Source: Marinobacter lipolyticus SM19
Lineage (GTDB): Bacteria; Pseudomonadota; Gammaproteobacteria; Pseudomonadales; Oleiphilaceae
Assembly: GCF_000397065.2 (NCBI RefSeq)
Contig: NZ_KE007317.1
Location: 562,969 to 626,968 of the forward strand
Length of the DNA: 64,000 bases
Direction of reading: 5' to 3'
The translations under genes were made by a program, and so were the position numbers. The notes under the pieces were generated by a model. The model worked only from the letters and a program-made list of their open reading frames with translations. It searched no databases and was not told the origin of the DNA. This document shows positions 41,554-50,692 of the stretch, in pieces. Numbering within the stretch: the stretch's first letter is position 1; each line of letters opens with the position of its first letter.

Positions 41554-42330
41554 ATGAACACCACTACGATCGTTCTGATACTTGCCGCCATTGTTACCGT
41601 CTCTATTATCCTTATCGTCGGCAGCCAGATGCGCGAACGCTCCCGTATTGAACGGGCAAGGCGGATGACGTTCCAGGAAGATCAGTACAAACGCGCTCAT
41701 CGACTGCTCGATGAAATCCCTGGCCAATACCTGACCTCGGAACTCAAACTTCTGCTGATCAAAAACATGGAAGAAGCCTGTCAGCAACTGAGCGCCCTGA
41801 AATCCCCCCTCCCGATTAAACAGTGGCTGGAAGAAATTCGGCAACTGAAAAACACAGTGCTGGAAAACAATGACAACCGGTCACCAGTGAAAATCGACTC
41901 CCCGGAAAAGTCTAATTACGTCAAAGAGTTACTGCAAAGCCTTTTCAAAATGATTGAAGGTATGCACAAGACAGGAAAGCTCGACAACTCAACCGCCAAG
42001 AAAAACCTGAAATACGTGCTTTTCCTGGTCCACAAGACCCACGCCGACCTCCATGTGTTTCAGGCAAGGGACTATGTGCGGCAGAATGAGATTCGAAAGG
42101 CTATTCACGCCTACCACCTTGCCAGTACGGAAATGGGAAAATCCCGGGATAATCCGCTAGCGATGAAAGCCGTAAAAAGCTTCCGCACCCGTATCAAGGA
42201 ACTGGAAGCCATGGGGCCAGAGAACGACACACGCTCTGGCTCGCAGGAAGGGCAGTCGAAACTGGACAAAGAGTGGGACACGTTTCTCCACGATGATGAA
42301 TGGAAGAAAAAAGCGGATTATGATGATTAA
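41554..42330 (+). CDS. Membrane-anchored hypothetical protein
   Basis: 258 residues. One transmembrane helix at residues 5–23 (TIVLILAAIVTVSIILIVG) is followed by a basic stretch, so the bulk is cytoplasmic. The soluble part is predicted to be helical and charged (RAHRLLDEIPGQYLTSELKL, AKKNLKYVLFLVHKTHADLH, RKAIHAYHLASTEMGKS), the last parts resembling a TPR-like helical hairpin. I recognise no domain; conserved hypotheticals of this type occur in Pseudomonas relatives. The hybrid kinase gene follows after 56 bp, so the two are probably co-transcribed. Confidence 0.8.
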   Translation: MNTTTIVLILAAIVTVSIILIVGSQMRERSRIERARRMTFQEDQYKRAHRLLDEIPGQYLTSELKLLLIKNMEEACQQLSALKSPLPIKQWLEEIRQLKNTVLENNDNRSPVKIDSPEKSNYVKELLQSLFKMIEGMHKTGKLDNSTAKKNLKYVLFLVHKTHADLHVFQARDYVRQNEIRKAIHAYHLASTEMGKSRDNPLAMKAVKSFRTRIKELEAMGPENDTRSGSQEGQSKLDKEWDTFLHDDEWKKKADYDD

Positions 42331-42386
42331 CCCAATGCTTGCCGGTCTGTCCTGACAAGCCCTCCTGACTAGGATTGTAACCACTG

Positions 42387-44387
42387 GTGACCAGGCTATT
42401 CCGAAAACGCCTTTCCTTTCGCCTGACCCGCGACACGGTACTGCTGGCCATGGCCCTTGGTCTCGTTCTGAACATGGTTCAGGTGACCCTGGACTTTTTC
42501 AGCGCCCGCGAGTCCATGGAAAACGAAATCCGCGCTCTTATCGAAATCAGCCACAGCCCTGCATCACAGATCGCCTACAACATCGACGTCCGGCTGGCAG
42601 AAGAGCTGCTCGATGGCCTGCTCCAGCACCCGGCCACCATTGATGCCAGGATCGTCGACAATGATGGCCATACCATGGCCGCTGCCAGTGAAAGCAGCCC
42701 TACGTCCCCCTATCGATGGATCAGCGATGCCCTGTTCGGAGTAAACCGTACCTTCAGCGACCAGCTGAAAGTCAAACAACTGGAAGATCTTCCGCTAGGT
42801 ACGCTGAACGTCACGATTGACACCTACCATTACGGATTACTGTTCCTCAAAAGAGCGAGCTATACGCTGGTAAGCGGTTTCTTCAAGAGTCTGATCCTCT
42901 CCTGTGCACTTCTGGGAATTTTCTATTTTATCCTCACGCGCCCGATGATGAACGTTATCAATGCACTCAGTCGCGTACAGGTCGAATCGCCAGAAAAGGT
43001 ACGCCTGCCAATCCCGGTCAATCATCAGGAAGATGAAATCGGCGCCATGGTCGGCATCATCAACCAACACCTGAGCACCATTGACACCACCCTGGCGCAG
43101 CTTCGTCAGGCTGAAAGCTCCATGAAAAACTATTCCACACAACTGGAACAGGAAGTCGATGACCGTACACGGGAGATATCCCAGAAAAACGCCGCCCTTC
43201 AGCGAGGCAACCGGGCGCTGGTCAAGGCCAAAGAAGATGCCGTTCGCCGGGCGAGATCGCGAGCCAATTTTCTGGCCAGCATGAGCCACGAGATACGCAC
43301 ACCACTGAATGGCGTGCTGGGGATGCTGGGCCTTGCCCTCGAAGACAACCTGGATCCGGAGCAACGCAATCGCCTGGAGATCGCGTTCACCGCCGGGCAG
43401 AGTCTGCTTGGGTTGTTGAATGACATTCTCGACATCTCCAAGGTCGAAGCCGGCAAACTGAGCCTGGAGAATATTCCGTTCAGTGTTAAAAACCTGATCC
43501 AGGAATGCGCCGCCCTTCATGCCCAACAGGCTAACACCAAGAAAATTGAGCTACACATGGACATTGATCCGGAATTGCCGGACATGTTCCTGGGTGATCC
43601 GACCCGTACCCGTCAGGTGCTCAACAACCTACTGAGCAATGCCATCAAGTTTACCGAGAAAGGCAGCGTCCGAATCCATGCGGCTCGCTTCGGCGGCAAT
43701 CTGAGGATTGACGTGATGGACACCGGCATCGGTATGTCGAAAGAAGGTCTGCACCGGATTTTTTCCCCCTTCTCGCAAGCGGATACTGACACCACGCGCC
43801 TGTATGGCGGAACCGGGCTCGGATTGGCACTGTGCCGCCAACTGGTGGAACAGATGCACGGCCAGATTCTGGTCGACTCGGAGATTGGCCACGGCACTCA
43901 CTTCACCGTCACACTACCCCTGCCGGTCTACGCACAAAGCGCTCAACAACCAGCAGAGCCCACAGCCTCCGTCGACACAACCACACCGATTGAAAGCCTG
44001 GACATTCTTTTAGTGGAAGATAATCAGGTTAATCAGCTGGTGGCCAGCAGCCTGCTGAAAAAACTGGGCCACTCCGTCGACCTTGCCAACAATGGCAAGC
44101 TGGCGTTGGAAGCCCTCGAAGAAAAGCCCTATGACATTGTGTTGATGGACTGCCAGATGCCCGTCATGGATGGTTACGAGGCAACCCGGATAATTCGGGA
44201 GAATCCGAAGTGGCAAACATTACCGATCATCGCAGTCACCGCGAATGTCATGCAGGGCGACCGGGAGAACTGCCTGGCCTCCGGCATGAATGACTACATC
44301 ACCAAGCCCTATAACCGTAACGACCTGAGAACCGCTATCGAGCGCTGGGCGCCTGACGGCTCTCCAACCGGGCAAGAACCGACCTGA
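42387..44387 (+). CDS. Hybrid sensor histidine kinase/response regulator
   Basis: 666 residues from a GTG start. Two transmembrane helices (about 15–38 and 162–183) enclose a periplasmic sensor region of about 120 residues; a HAMP domain (about 185–235), a coiled coil, the HisKA domain with His301 (FLASMSHEIRTPLNGVLGM), the ATPase with VLNNLLSNAIKF, DTGIGM and GGTGLGLAL, and one receiver with phospho-acceptor Asp588 (IVLMDCQMPVMDG) follow. There is no HPt domain and no partner regulator next to it, so phosphate probably passes to a separate HPt protein. The periplasmic sensor resembles those that detect small molecules, but the ligand is unknown. Confidence 0.92.
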   Translation: MTRLFRKRLSFRLTRDTVLLAMALGLVLNMVQVTLDFFSARESMENEIRALIEISHSPASQIAYNIDVRLAEELLDGLLQHPATIDARIVDNDGHTMAAASESSPTSPYRWISDALFGVNRTFSDQLKVKQLEDLPLGTLNVTIDTYHYGLLFLKRASYTLVSGFFKSLILSCALLGIFYFILTRPMMNVINALSRVQVESPEKVRLPIPVNHQEDEIGAMVGIINQHLSTIDTTLAQLRQAESSMKNYSTQLEQEVDDRTREISQKNAALQRGNRALVKAKEDAVRRARSRANFLASMSHEIRTPLNGVLGMLGLALEDNLDPEQRNRLEIAFTAGQSLLGLLNDILDISKVEAGKLSLENIPFSVKNLIQECAALHAQQANTKKIELHMDIDPELPDMFLGDPTRTRQVLNNLLSNAIKFTEKGSVRIHAARFGGNLRIDVMDTGIGMSKEGLHRIFSPFSQADTDTTRLYGGTGLGLALCRQLVEQMHGQILVDSEIGHGTHFTVTLPLPVYAQSAQQPAEPTASVDTTTPIESLDILLVEDNQVNQLVASSLLKKLGHSVDLANNGKLALEALEEKPYDIVLMDCQMPVMDGYEATRIIRENPKWQTLPIIAVTANVMQGDRENCLASGMNDYITKPYNRNDLRTAIERWAPDGSPTGQEPT

Positions 44388-44805
44388 GTTCATCCCGGAG
44401 TGCCATCAGACGCTCACTGTCCACACCGGTACTGCACAAAAGACGGCTAGGAATCGACTTCGCCTGTTCCCGCATCGCAAGACCGGCAGCCGTAACGGCA
44501 ACAGTCACTACCCGCTCATCCTCGACACTTCGTTGACGGCGGACCAGCCCCCTCTCTTCAAGGCGCTTTAACAACGGAGTGAGTGTGCCCGAATCGAGCC
44601 TGAGGCGACTCCCCAGACCGGACACCCGTACAACCTCGCTGGCAGTCGCCGCCTCCCACAACACCAACATCACCAGGTATTGCGGGTAGGTCAATCCAAG
44701 CTCAGTCAACAGAGGCCTGTAGAGAGACGTTACCGCGCGGTTCGCAGCATACAGTGCAAAACAAAGCTGGTTGTCCAGGTCAAGGATATCGTCCGTACTG
44801 TCCAT
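44335..44805 (-). CDS. ohrR: MarR-family organic-peroxide sensor (OhrR)
   Basis: 156-residue repressor with a redox-active cysteine: Cys15 in DNQLCFALYAANRAV, exactly the OhrR sensor position. The winged helix-turn-helix follows (LRLDSGTLTPLLKRLEERGL, RRQRSVEDERVV). Oxidation by organic hydroperoxides should release the operator. It is 3 bp after the glutathione peroxidase gene and on the same strand, so it probably represses its own operon. Its last 53 bp overlap the convergent hybrid kinase gene. Confidence 0.93.
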   Translation of the reverse strand: MDSTDDILDLDNQLCFALYAANRAVTSLYRPLLTELGLTYPQYLVMLVLWEAATASEVVRVSGLGSRLRLDSGTLTPLLKRLEERGLVRRQRSVEDERVVTVAVTAAGLAMREQAKSIPSRLLCSTGVDSERLMALRDELRSVLARLESRQAPSAR

Positions 44806-44808
44806 CGC

Positions 44809-45291
44809 TCAGAGCAACGTCTCAATATCTGCACGGATCGCTTCGGGCTTGGTGGTGGGTGGGTATCGACGAATCACCTTGCCCTCCCGGTTAACCAGGA
44901 ACTTGGTGAAGTTCCACTTTACCTTTTCTGACCCCATCACACCGGTGGCCTCCTTCTTGAGGAAACGGTAAAGCGGGTGAGCCTCTGAGCCGTTAACGTC
45001 GATCTTGGCGAACATGGGGAAATCAACGCCATAATTCAGACTGCAGAACTGGCTGATCGTGCCTTCATCCGCCGGGTCCTGATTCATGAACTGATTACAT
45101 GGAAAGCCGAGTACCGCCAGGCCTTTTTCTCCCAGCTCACTGTGCAAGCCCTGTAGGCCTTCAAACTGGGGGGTGAACCCGCACTTGCTGGCGGTATTCA
45201 CAATAAGCAGGACCTTGCCCTTATACTCTGCCATGTCGTGCTCATTACCCTTGATATCCTGAACTTTGAAATCGTAAATGCTGTCGGTCAT
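44809..45291 (-). CDS. Glutathione peroxidase (cysteine type)
   Basis: 160 residues from the ATG at 45291 (MTDSIYDFKVQDIKG) behind GGGGAGAG. The peroxidatic Cys37 is in NTASKCGFTPQ, followed by FPCNQF with the conserved Gln and VKWNFTKFLV with the conserved Trp. It is cytoplasmic, with no signal peptide. Bacterial enzymes of this type often use thioredoxin and reduce lipid or organic hydroperoxides. It heads a two-gene unit with ohrR and is probably under OhrR control through the box at 45319–45339. Confidence 0.95.
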   Translation of the reverse strand: MTDSIYDFKVQDIKGNEHDMAEYKGKVLLIVNTASKCGFTPQFEGLQGLHSELGEKGLAVLGFPCNQFMNQDPADEGTISQFCSLNYGVDFPMFAKIDVNGSEAHPLYRFLKKEATGVMGSEKVKWNFTKFLVNREGKVIRRYPPTTKPEAIRADIETLL

Positions 45292-45315
45292 CTCTCTCCC
45301 CTTATATTTCACTCA

Positions 45316-45346
45316 ATTATATTGTACACAATACAATATCCCGCAA
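45316..45346 (-). promoter_or_regulatory. Promoter of the peroxidase–ohrR operon
   Basis: Minus-strand TATAAT (45321–45316) lies 25 bp before the start codon, with TTGCGG (45346–45341) as weak −35 at a 19-bp spacing. The OhrR dyad occupies the spacer and touches the −10. Confidence 0.55.
45319..45339. promoter_or_regulatory. OhrR operator
   Basis: ATATTGTA (45319–45326), five bases CACAA, and TACAATAT (45332–45339): a perfect 8-bp dyad that matches the TACAAT/ATTGTA half-sites known for OhrR proteins. It lies across the promoter, so binding would block RNA polymerase. Confidence 0.75.
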
Positions 45347-45526
45347 GCATTGTCTCGTTTGCCGACCAAAACTACAGACGGGATGAACTTGTCGCCATAA
45401 ATCTCCATGATTAAGCCACAATTCATCACAATTGGCCTGTTGCCGGGCGGTCATGCTCCGCTAGAATACAGGCTTGTCATTTTGAATTACTGATCACTGA
45501 TACAAGGTTAAGGAAGCCCGGGTCCT

Positions 45527-46741
45527 ATGCAGAATTACTATAAGTCCGCCAAGCTGGATAACGTGTGTTATGAAATACGTGGCGTGGTTCTGCGCGAGGC
45601 GCGTCGCCTTGAAGAAGAGGGACATCGGGTTCTGAAACTGAACATTGGCAATCCAGCCGCCTTTGAACTCGACATCCCCGAGGAGATCCAGCAGGACGTC
45701 ATCTACAACATGCCGCTGGCCCAGGGTTACGTAGAATCCAAAGGACTGTTCTCTGCCCGCAAGGCAGTCATGCACTATTGCCAGCAACGAGGCATTGATA
45801 AAGTCGATATTGACGACATTTTTCTGGGCAATGGCGTCAGCGAACTGATTGTCATGTCAATGCAGGCCATGCTGAACACCGGTGACGAAGTGCTGATTCC
45901 CGCGCCGGATTACCCACTCTGGACAGCCGCAGTCACGCTCTCCAGCGGCAAGCCCGTGCACTATCACTGTGACGAGAAGCAGGACTGGTTCCCGGATATC
46001 GATGATATCCGGAAGAAAATCACCACCCGGACCCGCGCCATCGTCCTGATCAATCCCAACAACCCGACGGGAGCGGTGTATTCCCGCGAGCTGCTGGAAC
46101 AAGTCATTGAACTGGCTCGCCAGCATAACCTCATCATTCTTTCCGATGAGATCTACGACAAGATCCTTTACGACGGGACGGAGCACGTGTCCACGGCTTC
46201 GCTGGCCGATGACGTCCTCTTCTTCACCTATAACGGCCTGTCAAAAAATTACCGGGCCGCCGGCTACCGCTCAGGCTGGATGATCGTCAGCGGCGCCAAA
46301 CATCGTGCCCGGGATCTCGTCGAAGGCATCGAGATGCTGTCCAACATGAGGCTCTGTGCCAACGTGCCAGCCCAGCTCGCCATTCAGACAGCTCTCGGTG
46401 GCTATCAGTCCATCAATGATCTGGTGGCCCCGGGCGGACGCCTTTATGAGCAGCGCGAAACCGCCTGGCAGTTGCTCAATGACATTCCAGGCGTCAGCTG
46501 CGTCAAACCGAAAGGCGCGCTCTACCTGTTCCCGAAACTGGACCCCAAGCGCTTCCCGATCATGAATGATGAGAAGCTGGTGCTGGACCTGCTACTGCAG
46601 GAAAGGATCCTGCTGGTGCAGGGCTCCGCCTTCAACATTGATGACAAACAGCACTTGCGGGTGGTGTTCCTGCCACGGGTCGATACCCTGGAAGACTCCA
46701 TGAAGCGTCTGGCCCATTTCCTCTCCACGTATCAGCAATAG
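45527..46741 (+). CDS. alaA: Alanine-synthesizing aminotransferase (AlaA type)
   Basis: PLP-dependent transaminase making alanine from pyruvate and glutamate. It has 404 residues (E. coli AlaA 405). The start MQNYYKSAKLDNVCYEIRG, the motif LINPNNPTGAVY, DEIYDKILYDG and the PLP-lysine region NGLSKNYRAAGYRSGW all fit the AlaA subgroup of fold-type I. It is followed 12 bp later by a conserved hypothetical and then htpX, an order shared with Pseudomonas relatives. Confidence 0.93.
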   Translation: MQNYYKSAKLDNVCYEIRGVVLREARRLEEEGHRVLKLNIGNPAAFELDIPEEIQQDVIYNMPLAQGYVESKGLFSARKAVMHYCQQRGIDKVDIDDIFLGNGVSELIVMSMQAMLNTGDEVLIPAPDYPLWTAAVTLSSGKPVHYHCDEKQDWFPDIDDIRKKITTRTRAIVLINPNNPTGAVYSRELLEQVIELARQHNLIILSDEIYDKILYDGTEHVSTASLADDVLFFTYNGLSKNYRAAGYRSGWMIVSGAKHRARDLVEGIEMLSNMRLCANVPAQLAIQTALGGYQSINDLVAPGGRLYEQRETAWQLLNDIPGVSCVKPKGALYLFPKLDPKRFPIMNDEKLVLDLLLQERILLVQGSAFNIDDKQHLRVVFLPRVDTLEDSMKRLAHFLSTYQQ

Positions 46742-46753
46742 TTGGTGCGATTC

Positions 46754-47236
46754 ATGGCTGACATACATATAGAGGAATTTTACAAAGATACCGCCATCGC
46801 TCTGGTTCAACTTTATGGCGCCTTCCCGAGGCGCACCAATCTTTTCGTGGAAGACATTGCCGGTCCGGACGAACCGGACGAGTTCGGGCTCCACAGCAAG
46901 CGTCACATGGCCTGCTTTGGCGCTCTGCTCTGGCTCGAGGAAGAAGGTCTGCTGCGCTATGTGGATACCATCCGTCAGGAGGCCCTGGACCAGGCCGTGC
47001 TTACCCAGAAAGCCTTTGTCCGTCTGAGCACCCCCGCCAGCGCTGAGCTCCTGAACAACCTCCAGATCCAGCCCCCCGCGGAGATGGAAGGGTTGCCAGA
47101 GTCGGTCCGCCAGGATCTTTCGACCCATATCCACCTGATTCGCAATGCGTTACGCAAAGGCAGCTCGGCGACCATCAGCCGCGTTATGCAAGGTGTATTC
47201 TTTGGCGGAATTTCCGAATCACCGGCAGATCATTAA
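46754..47236 (+). CDS. Conserved hypothetical protein downstream of alaA
   Basis: 160 residues from the ATG at 46754; an in-frame TTG at 46742 would add four residues, and neither has a strong ribosome binding site. No signal peptide or transmembrane segment is seen. Mostly helical: HIEEFYKDTAIALVQLYGAF, RHMACFGALLWLEEEGLLRY, and a C-terminal RVMQGVFFGG. I do not recognise a domain. It probably shares a transcript with alaA. Confidence 0.75.
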   Translation: MADIHIEEFYKDTAIALVQLYGAFPRRTNLFVEDIAGPDEPDEFGLHSKRHMACFGALLWLEEEGLLRYVDTIRQEALDQAVLTQKAFVRLSTPASAELLNNLQIQPPAEMEGLPESVRQDLSTHIHLIRNALRKGSSATISRVMQGVFFGGISESPADH

Positions 47237-47250
47237 ATCCGCGTAACCCC

Positions 47251-47280
47251 GTTGAACCAGGGGCGACTACCCTTATATAA
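47251..47280 (+). promoter_or_regulatory. htpX promoter, possibly heat-shock type
   Basis: TTGAAC (47252–47257) and ATATAA (47275–47280) with 17-bp spacing form a sigma70-type promoter; the same segment, GTTGAAC–N12–CCCTTATA, also resembles a sigma32 promoter. htpX is heat-induced in E. coli, so the second reading is attractive. Confidence 0.4.
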
Positions 47281-47333
47281 ATCATCAACAACCAGTCACG
47301 CTTGCGGATAACGAAGCAACCAAGGAACCGAAT

Positions 47334-48215
47334 ATGCGCATTCTGTTGTTTCTCGCCACCAACCTGGCGGTCATCATTGTGGCCAGCATTACCCTGCGCC
47401 TGCTTGGCGTAGACAGCTACCTGGCCCAGAACGGTCTTCAATACGCTTCGCTACTGGCTTTTGCCGCCGTATTTGGATTTGCGGGTGCCATCGTGTCCCT
47501 GTTGATTTCCAAACCAATGGCAAAATGGAGCACCAAGGCCAAGGTCATTGACTCGCCCAGGACTCCGGCAGAGCGCTGGTTGGTGGATACCGTTGCGGAA
47601 TTGGCAAAAAATGCCGGTATCGGAATGCCTGAGGTGGCTATTTTCCCTGCCTCCCAGTCCAATGCATTTGCCACCGGGTGGAACAAGAATGATTCGCTGG
47701 TAGCGGTCAGTGAAGGCCTGCTTCATCGCTTCAACAAGGATGAGATCCGCGCCGTGCTGGGCCACGAGATCGGGCACGTGGCCAATGGTGACATGGTAAC
47801 CCTGGCGCTGATTCAGGGCGTGGTGAACACCTTCGTCATTTTTGCATCACGGGTTATTGGCTCATTCGTGGACCGGGTCGTGTTCAAGAATGAGAGCGGG
47901 CATGGTATCGGCTTTTTCGTGGTCAGTATCGTGGCGGAAATTGTTCTCGGCATTCTGGCCAGCACTATTGTGTTCTGGTTCTCTCGTCGCAGGGAATTCC
48001 GGGCCGACATTGCCGGCGCACAACTCGCCGGACGCAGCGCCATGATCAGCGCGCTGGCAAGATTAAAACAGGAAAGCGAAGTGCCGGATCAGATGCCGGA
48101 TTCACTGCAGGCGTTTGGCATCAACCGGGGTGCCCGGGCAGGCCTCAGTGCCCTGTTCATGACACACCCGCCACTTGAGAGCCGCATCGAAGCTCTGCAA
48201 AAGGCAAACCTCTGA
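47334..48215 (+). CDS. htpX: Membrane zinc protease HtpX
   Basis: Heat-shock metalloprotease of the inner membrane that works with FtsH in membrane-protein quality control. It has 293 residues. Four hydrophobic segments (about 4–26, 35–58, 155–180, 193–215) and the zinc motif HEIGH ([12 protein letters not shown]) between the second and third are as in the family; a further Glu in [14 protein letters not shown] is the third ligand. It ends base-to-base against the convergent pdxB. Confidence 0.97.
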   Translation: MRILLFLATNLAVIIVASITLRLLGVDSYLAQNGLQYASLLAFAAVFGFAGAIVSLLISKPMAKWSTKAKVIDSPRTPAERWLVDTVAELAKNAGIGMPEVAIFPASQSNAFATGWNKNDSLVAVSEGLLHRFNKDEIRAVLGHEIGHVANGDMVTLALIQGVVNTFVIFASRVIGSFVDRVVFKNESGHGIGFFVVSIVAEIVLGILASTIVFWFSRRREFRADIAGAQLAGRSAMISALARLKQESEVPDQMPDSLQAFGINRGARAGLSALFMTHPPLESRIEALQKANL

Positions 48216-49370
48216 TCAGATCTTGAGCTTGAACCCCAGGGCACGGAATGTGTCCTGGAGGGATTTGCTGGTGCCCTTGAGCTGAATCTTCACGCTGGAA
48301 AACTCCCGCCGCACCGGATAATTCTTACGCAGCCGGTCAAAAGCCCCGGCTCGCTCTTCCTCCGGCAGCTCCATGGTAAGTCTCAGACGCGCATCGTCCC
48401 TGCGAGGATCGTAACAGGAACGCATGGCAATATTGCCAGCGCCCATCTCTTCCGCCGCACTGGTAAAGGACAATTTGCTCAACGCCGGTTCCGGCAGGTA
48501 CTGCCCCGCTTTTTTGCGCACCGGCAGGCCAAGAAATCGACACAGAGACAAATAAATCATCTCAGTGCCCTGAACCTTTCCTTCCAGGCTGTAACCCGCA
48601 ATATGAGGGGTCGCCAGCCAGACTTGATCAACCAGCTTCGGGCTAATCCGTGGCTCCTGCTCCCATACATCCAGCACCACAGTCGGCGCATTCGGGCCAT
48701 CCAGGCGTTCTTGCAGCGCTACCGAGTCAATAACCTCCCCGCGGCTGGTATTAATCAGTAGTTGACCGGCGGTCAGCCGATCGAGCCTCGCCTTGTCAAT
48801 CATGTGGAATGTTGCATGCGGAGACTCTTTGGTAAGCGGCGTGTGCAGCGTAATAACGTCACACTCCAATGCCTCATCCAGACTGCAGAAAACCTCCTCC
48901 GCGTTTTCCTCCTGCTCCGCGCGCGGCGGATCACACACCCGAATGGTGAAATCCAGCTTATCCAGCTTGCGCGCCAACTCACTGCCCACATTGCCGGCAC
49001 CTACGATGCCAACGCTCAGGTTTTCCCAATCATCCACGCCCTGCTTTTCCGCGTACAGTGACAGCACAGACAGGACATACTCTGCCACGCTGTTGGCGTT
49101 GCAACCAGGAGCCGCGGAAAATGCAATCCCCCGGGATTCCAGCCAGGTCAGGTCGACGTGATCGGTGCCGATGGTTGACGTGCCAACATAGCGAACCCGA
49201 CTGTCTTTCAGTAGCGCCTCATTGACCCTGGTGACCGAGCGCACCAGCAGAATATCGGCGTCGTTGACGTCCTCGGGCGACATACTGCGCCCCGACACCC
49301 GGCGAATATTGCCAATATCCCCGAAAAACGACTCCACCAGGGGAATGTTTTCATCCGCTACGATTAACAT
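48216..49370 (-). CDS. pdxB: Erythronate-4-phosphate dehydrogenase
   Basis: Second step of pyridoxal-5'-phosphate synthesis by the DXP-dependent route. It has 384 residues. The NAD-binding GIVGAGNVGSELARKLDKLD and catalytic TSRGEVIDSVALQERL of D-isomer 2-hydroxyacid dehydrogenases are present, with the C-terminal PdxB dimer domain (about 285–384) that separates it from SerA and similar enzymes. It lies 20 bp after rhlB. Confidence 0.96.
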   Translation of the reverse strand: MLIVADENIPLVESFFGDIGNIRRVSGRSMSPEDVNDADILLVRSVTRVNEALLKDSRVRYVGTSTIGTDHVDLTWLESRGIAFSAAPGCNANSVAEYVLSVLSLYAEKQGVDDWENLSVGIVGAGNVGSELARKLDKLDFTIRVCDPPRAEQEENAEEVFCSLDEALECDVITLHTPLTKESPHATFHMIDKARLDRLTAGQLLINTSRGEVIDSVALQERLDGPNAPTVVLDVWEQEPRISPKLVDQVWLATPHIAGYSLEGKVQGTEMIYLSLCRFLGLPVRKKAGQYLPEPALSKLSFTSAAEEMGAGNIAMRSCYDPRRDDARLRLTMELPEEERAGAFDRLRKNYPVRREFSSVKIQLKGTSKSLQDTFRALGFKLKI

Positions 49371-49390
49371 GGTCAGATCTTCCGGCCTCG

Positions 49391-50686
49391 TTAGTTCCTG
49401 CGCTGTCGCTGGGGACGTCCACCCTGACTGCGACCACCCTGCCCCCGACTTCCCTGGGGCCGGCGTCCACCACGCTTTCTGGTGATTGGCGCATTGGACA
49501 TGGGAGCCATCAACTCTTCATCCGGTACGGTGGTTTTGAGCTTCTGGCTGATATAGGTTTCAATTGCCGGCAGTGAGAAGGCATCGTCTTCACTGGCAAA
49601 GCTCACCGAAACGCCGGTTTTACCGGCACGACCGGTACGGCCGATACGGTGCACATAATCTTCGGCATTCTCGGGAAGATTGTAGTTGAAAACGTGGGTG
49701 ACACCGTTAACGTGAATTCCCCGACCGGCAACGTCCGTTGCCACCAGGACCTGAATGGAGCCCTTCTTGAACTGATCAAGGGTCTTCAGGCGTTTATTCT
49801 GCGCGATTTCCCCCGACATCAGAGCAACTTTGACGCCCTGATTGCGAAGATCCTCGTCCAGATCCCGGCATTGGTCCCGCCGATTGGCAAAGACAATGGC
49901 CTTTTCAACATCCGGTCGCTTCAGATAATTCACCAGCACCGGCAGCTTTTCGTCCTCTCCCACGAGATAAACCGTTTGCTCGACCCGCTCCGCGGTTTTC
50001 TGCTCCGGTTCGATTTCCACAAACTCGGCATTTCGGGTCCACATGGAAGCCAGATTCAGTACGTCCTGGTTAAATGTGGCACTGAACAGCAGGGTTTGCC
50101 GGTCTTCCTTCGGGGTACACTTGCGAATGATACGCTTGACGTCGGGGATAAAGCCCATGTCCAGCATACGATCCGCTTCATCCAGAATCAGGATATCAAG
50201 CTGATCCAGGAACACATCCTGAGAACCGAGGAAATCAATTAATCGCCCGGGGGTCGCAACCAGAATATCAACAATCTCGTTCTGCAATTGATCCCGCTGC
50301 TTGTCATAGTTCATACCACCGACAACGGTCACTACGTTATGGCCGGTGTAACCGCAGAGCTGTTCGGCATCCTTGGCAATCTGCATGGCCAATTCCCGGG
50401 TCGGCGCCAACGCCAGTACGCGGGGTTCGGACGCAAAACGGTCTTTTTCAGGAATCGGAGTTTCCAGCAGGCTCTGGATAGCCGTGATCAGGAAAGCCGC
50501 AGTTTTACCGGTACCGGTCTGTGCCTGACCTATCAGGTCCTGACAAACCAGGGTGAATGGCAGGGTCTCTGCCTGGATCGGCGTGCAGTGCTCGAAACCA
50601 ATATCGGTGATGGCGTCCAGCAGGCGCTGATCGAGGTTGAGGTCCTTGAACAGCGTCTTGCCGGTTTCGCTTGAGTCAGATGTCAT
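49391..50686 (-). CDS. rhlB: DEAD-box RNA helicase, RhlB type
   Basis: ATP-dependent RNA unwinding; in E. coli RhlB is the helicase of the RNase E degradosome. It has 431 residues. Motifs in order: Q motif with FEHCTPIQAETLP, AQTGTGKTAAFLIT, PTRELAMQIAKDAE, ILDEADRMLDMGF, LFSATF, HRIGRTGRAGKTG. A basic, Gly/Arg/Gln-rich tail (KRGGRRPQGSRGQGGRSQGG) may bind RNA. It starts 6 bp after the epmC stop. Confidence 0.9.
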   Translation of the reverse strand: MTSDSSETGKTLFKDLNLDQRLLDAITDIGFEHCTPIQAETLPFTLVCQDLIGQAQTGTGKTAAFLITAIQSLLETPIPEKDRFASEPRVLALAPTRELAMQIAKDAEQLCGYTGHNVVTVVGGMNYDKQRDQLQNEIVDILVATPGRLIDFLGSQDVFLDQLDILILDEADRMLDMGFIPDVKRIIRKCTPKEDRQTLLFSATFNQDVLNLASMWTRNAEFVEIEPEQKTAERVEQTVYLVGEDEKLPVLVNYLKRPDVEKAIVFANRRDQCRDLDEDLRNQGVKVALMSGEIAQNKRLKTLDQFKKGSIQVLVATDVAGRGIHVNGVTHVFNYNLPENAEDYVHRIGRTGRAGKTGVSVSFASEDDAFSLPAIETYISQKLKTTVPDEELMAPMSNAPITRKRGGRRPQGSRGQGGRSQGGRPQRQRRN

Positions 50687-50692
50687 ATGTAT

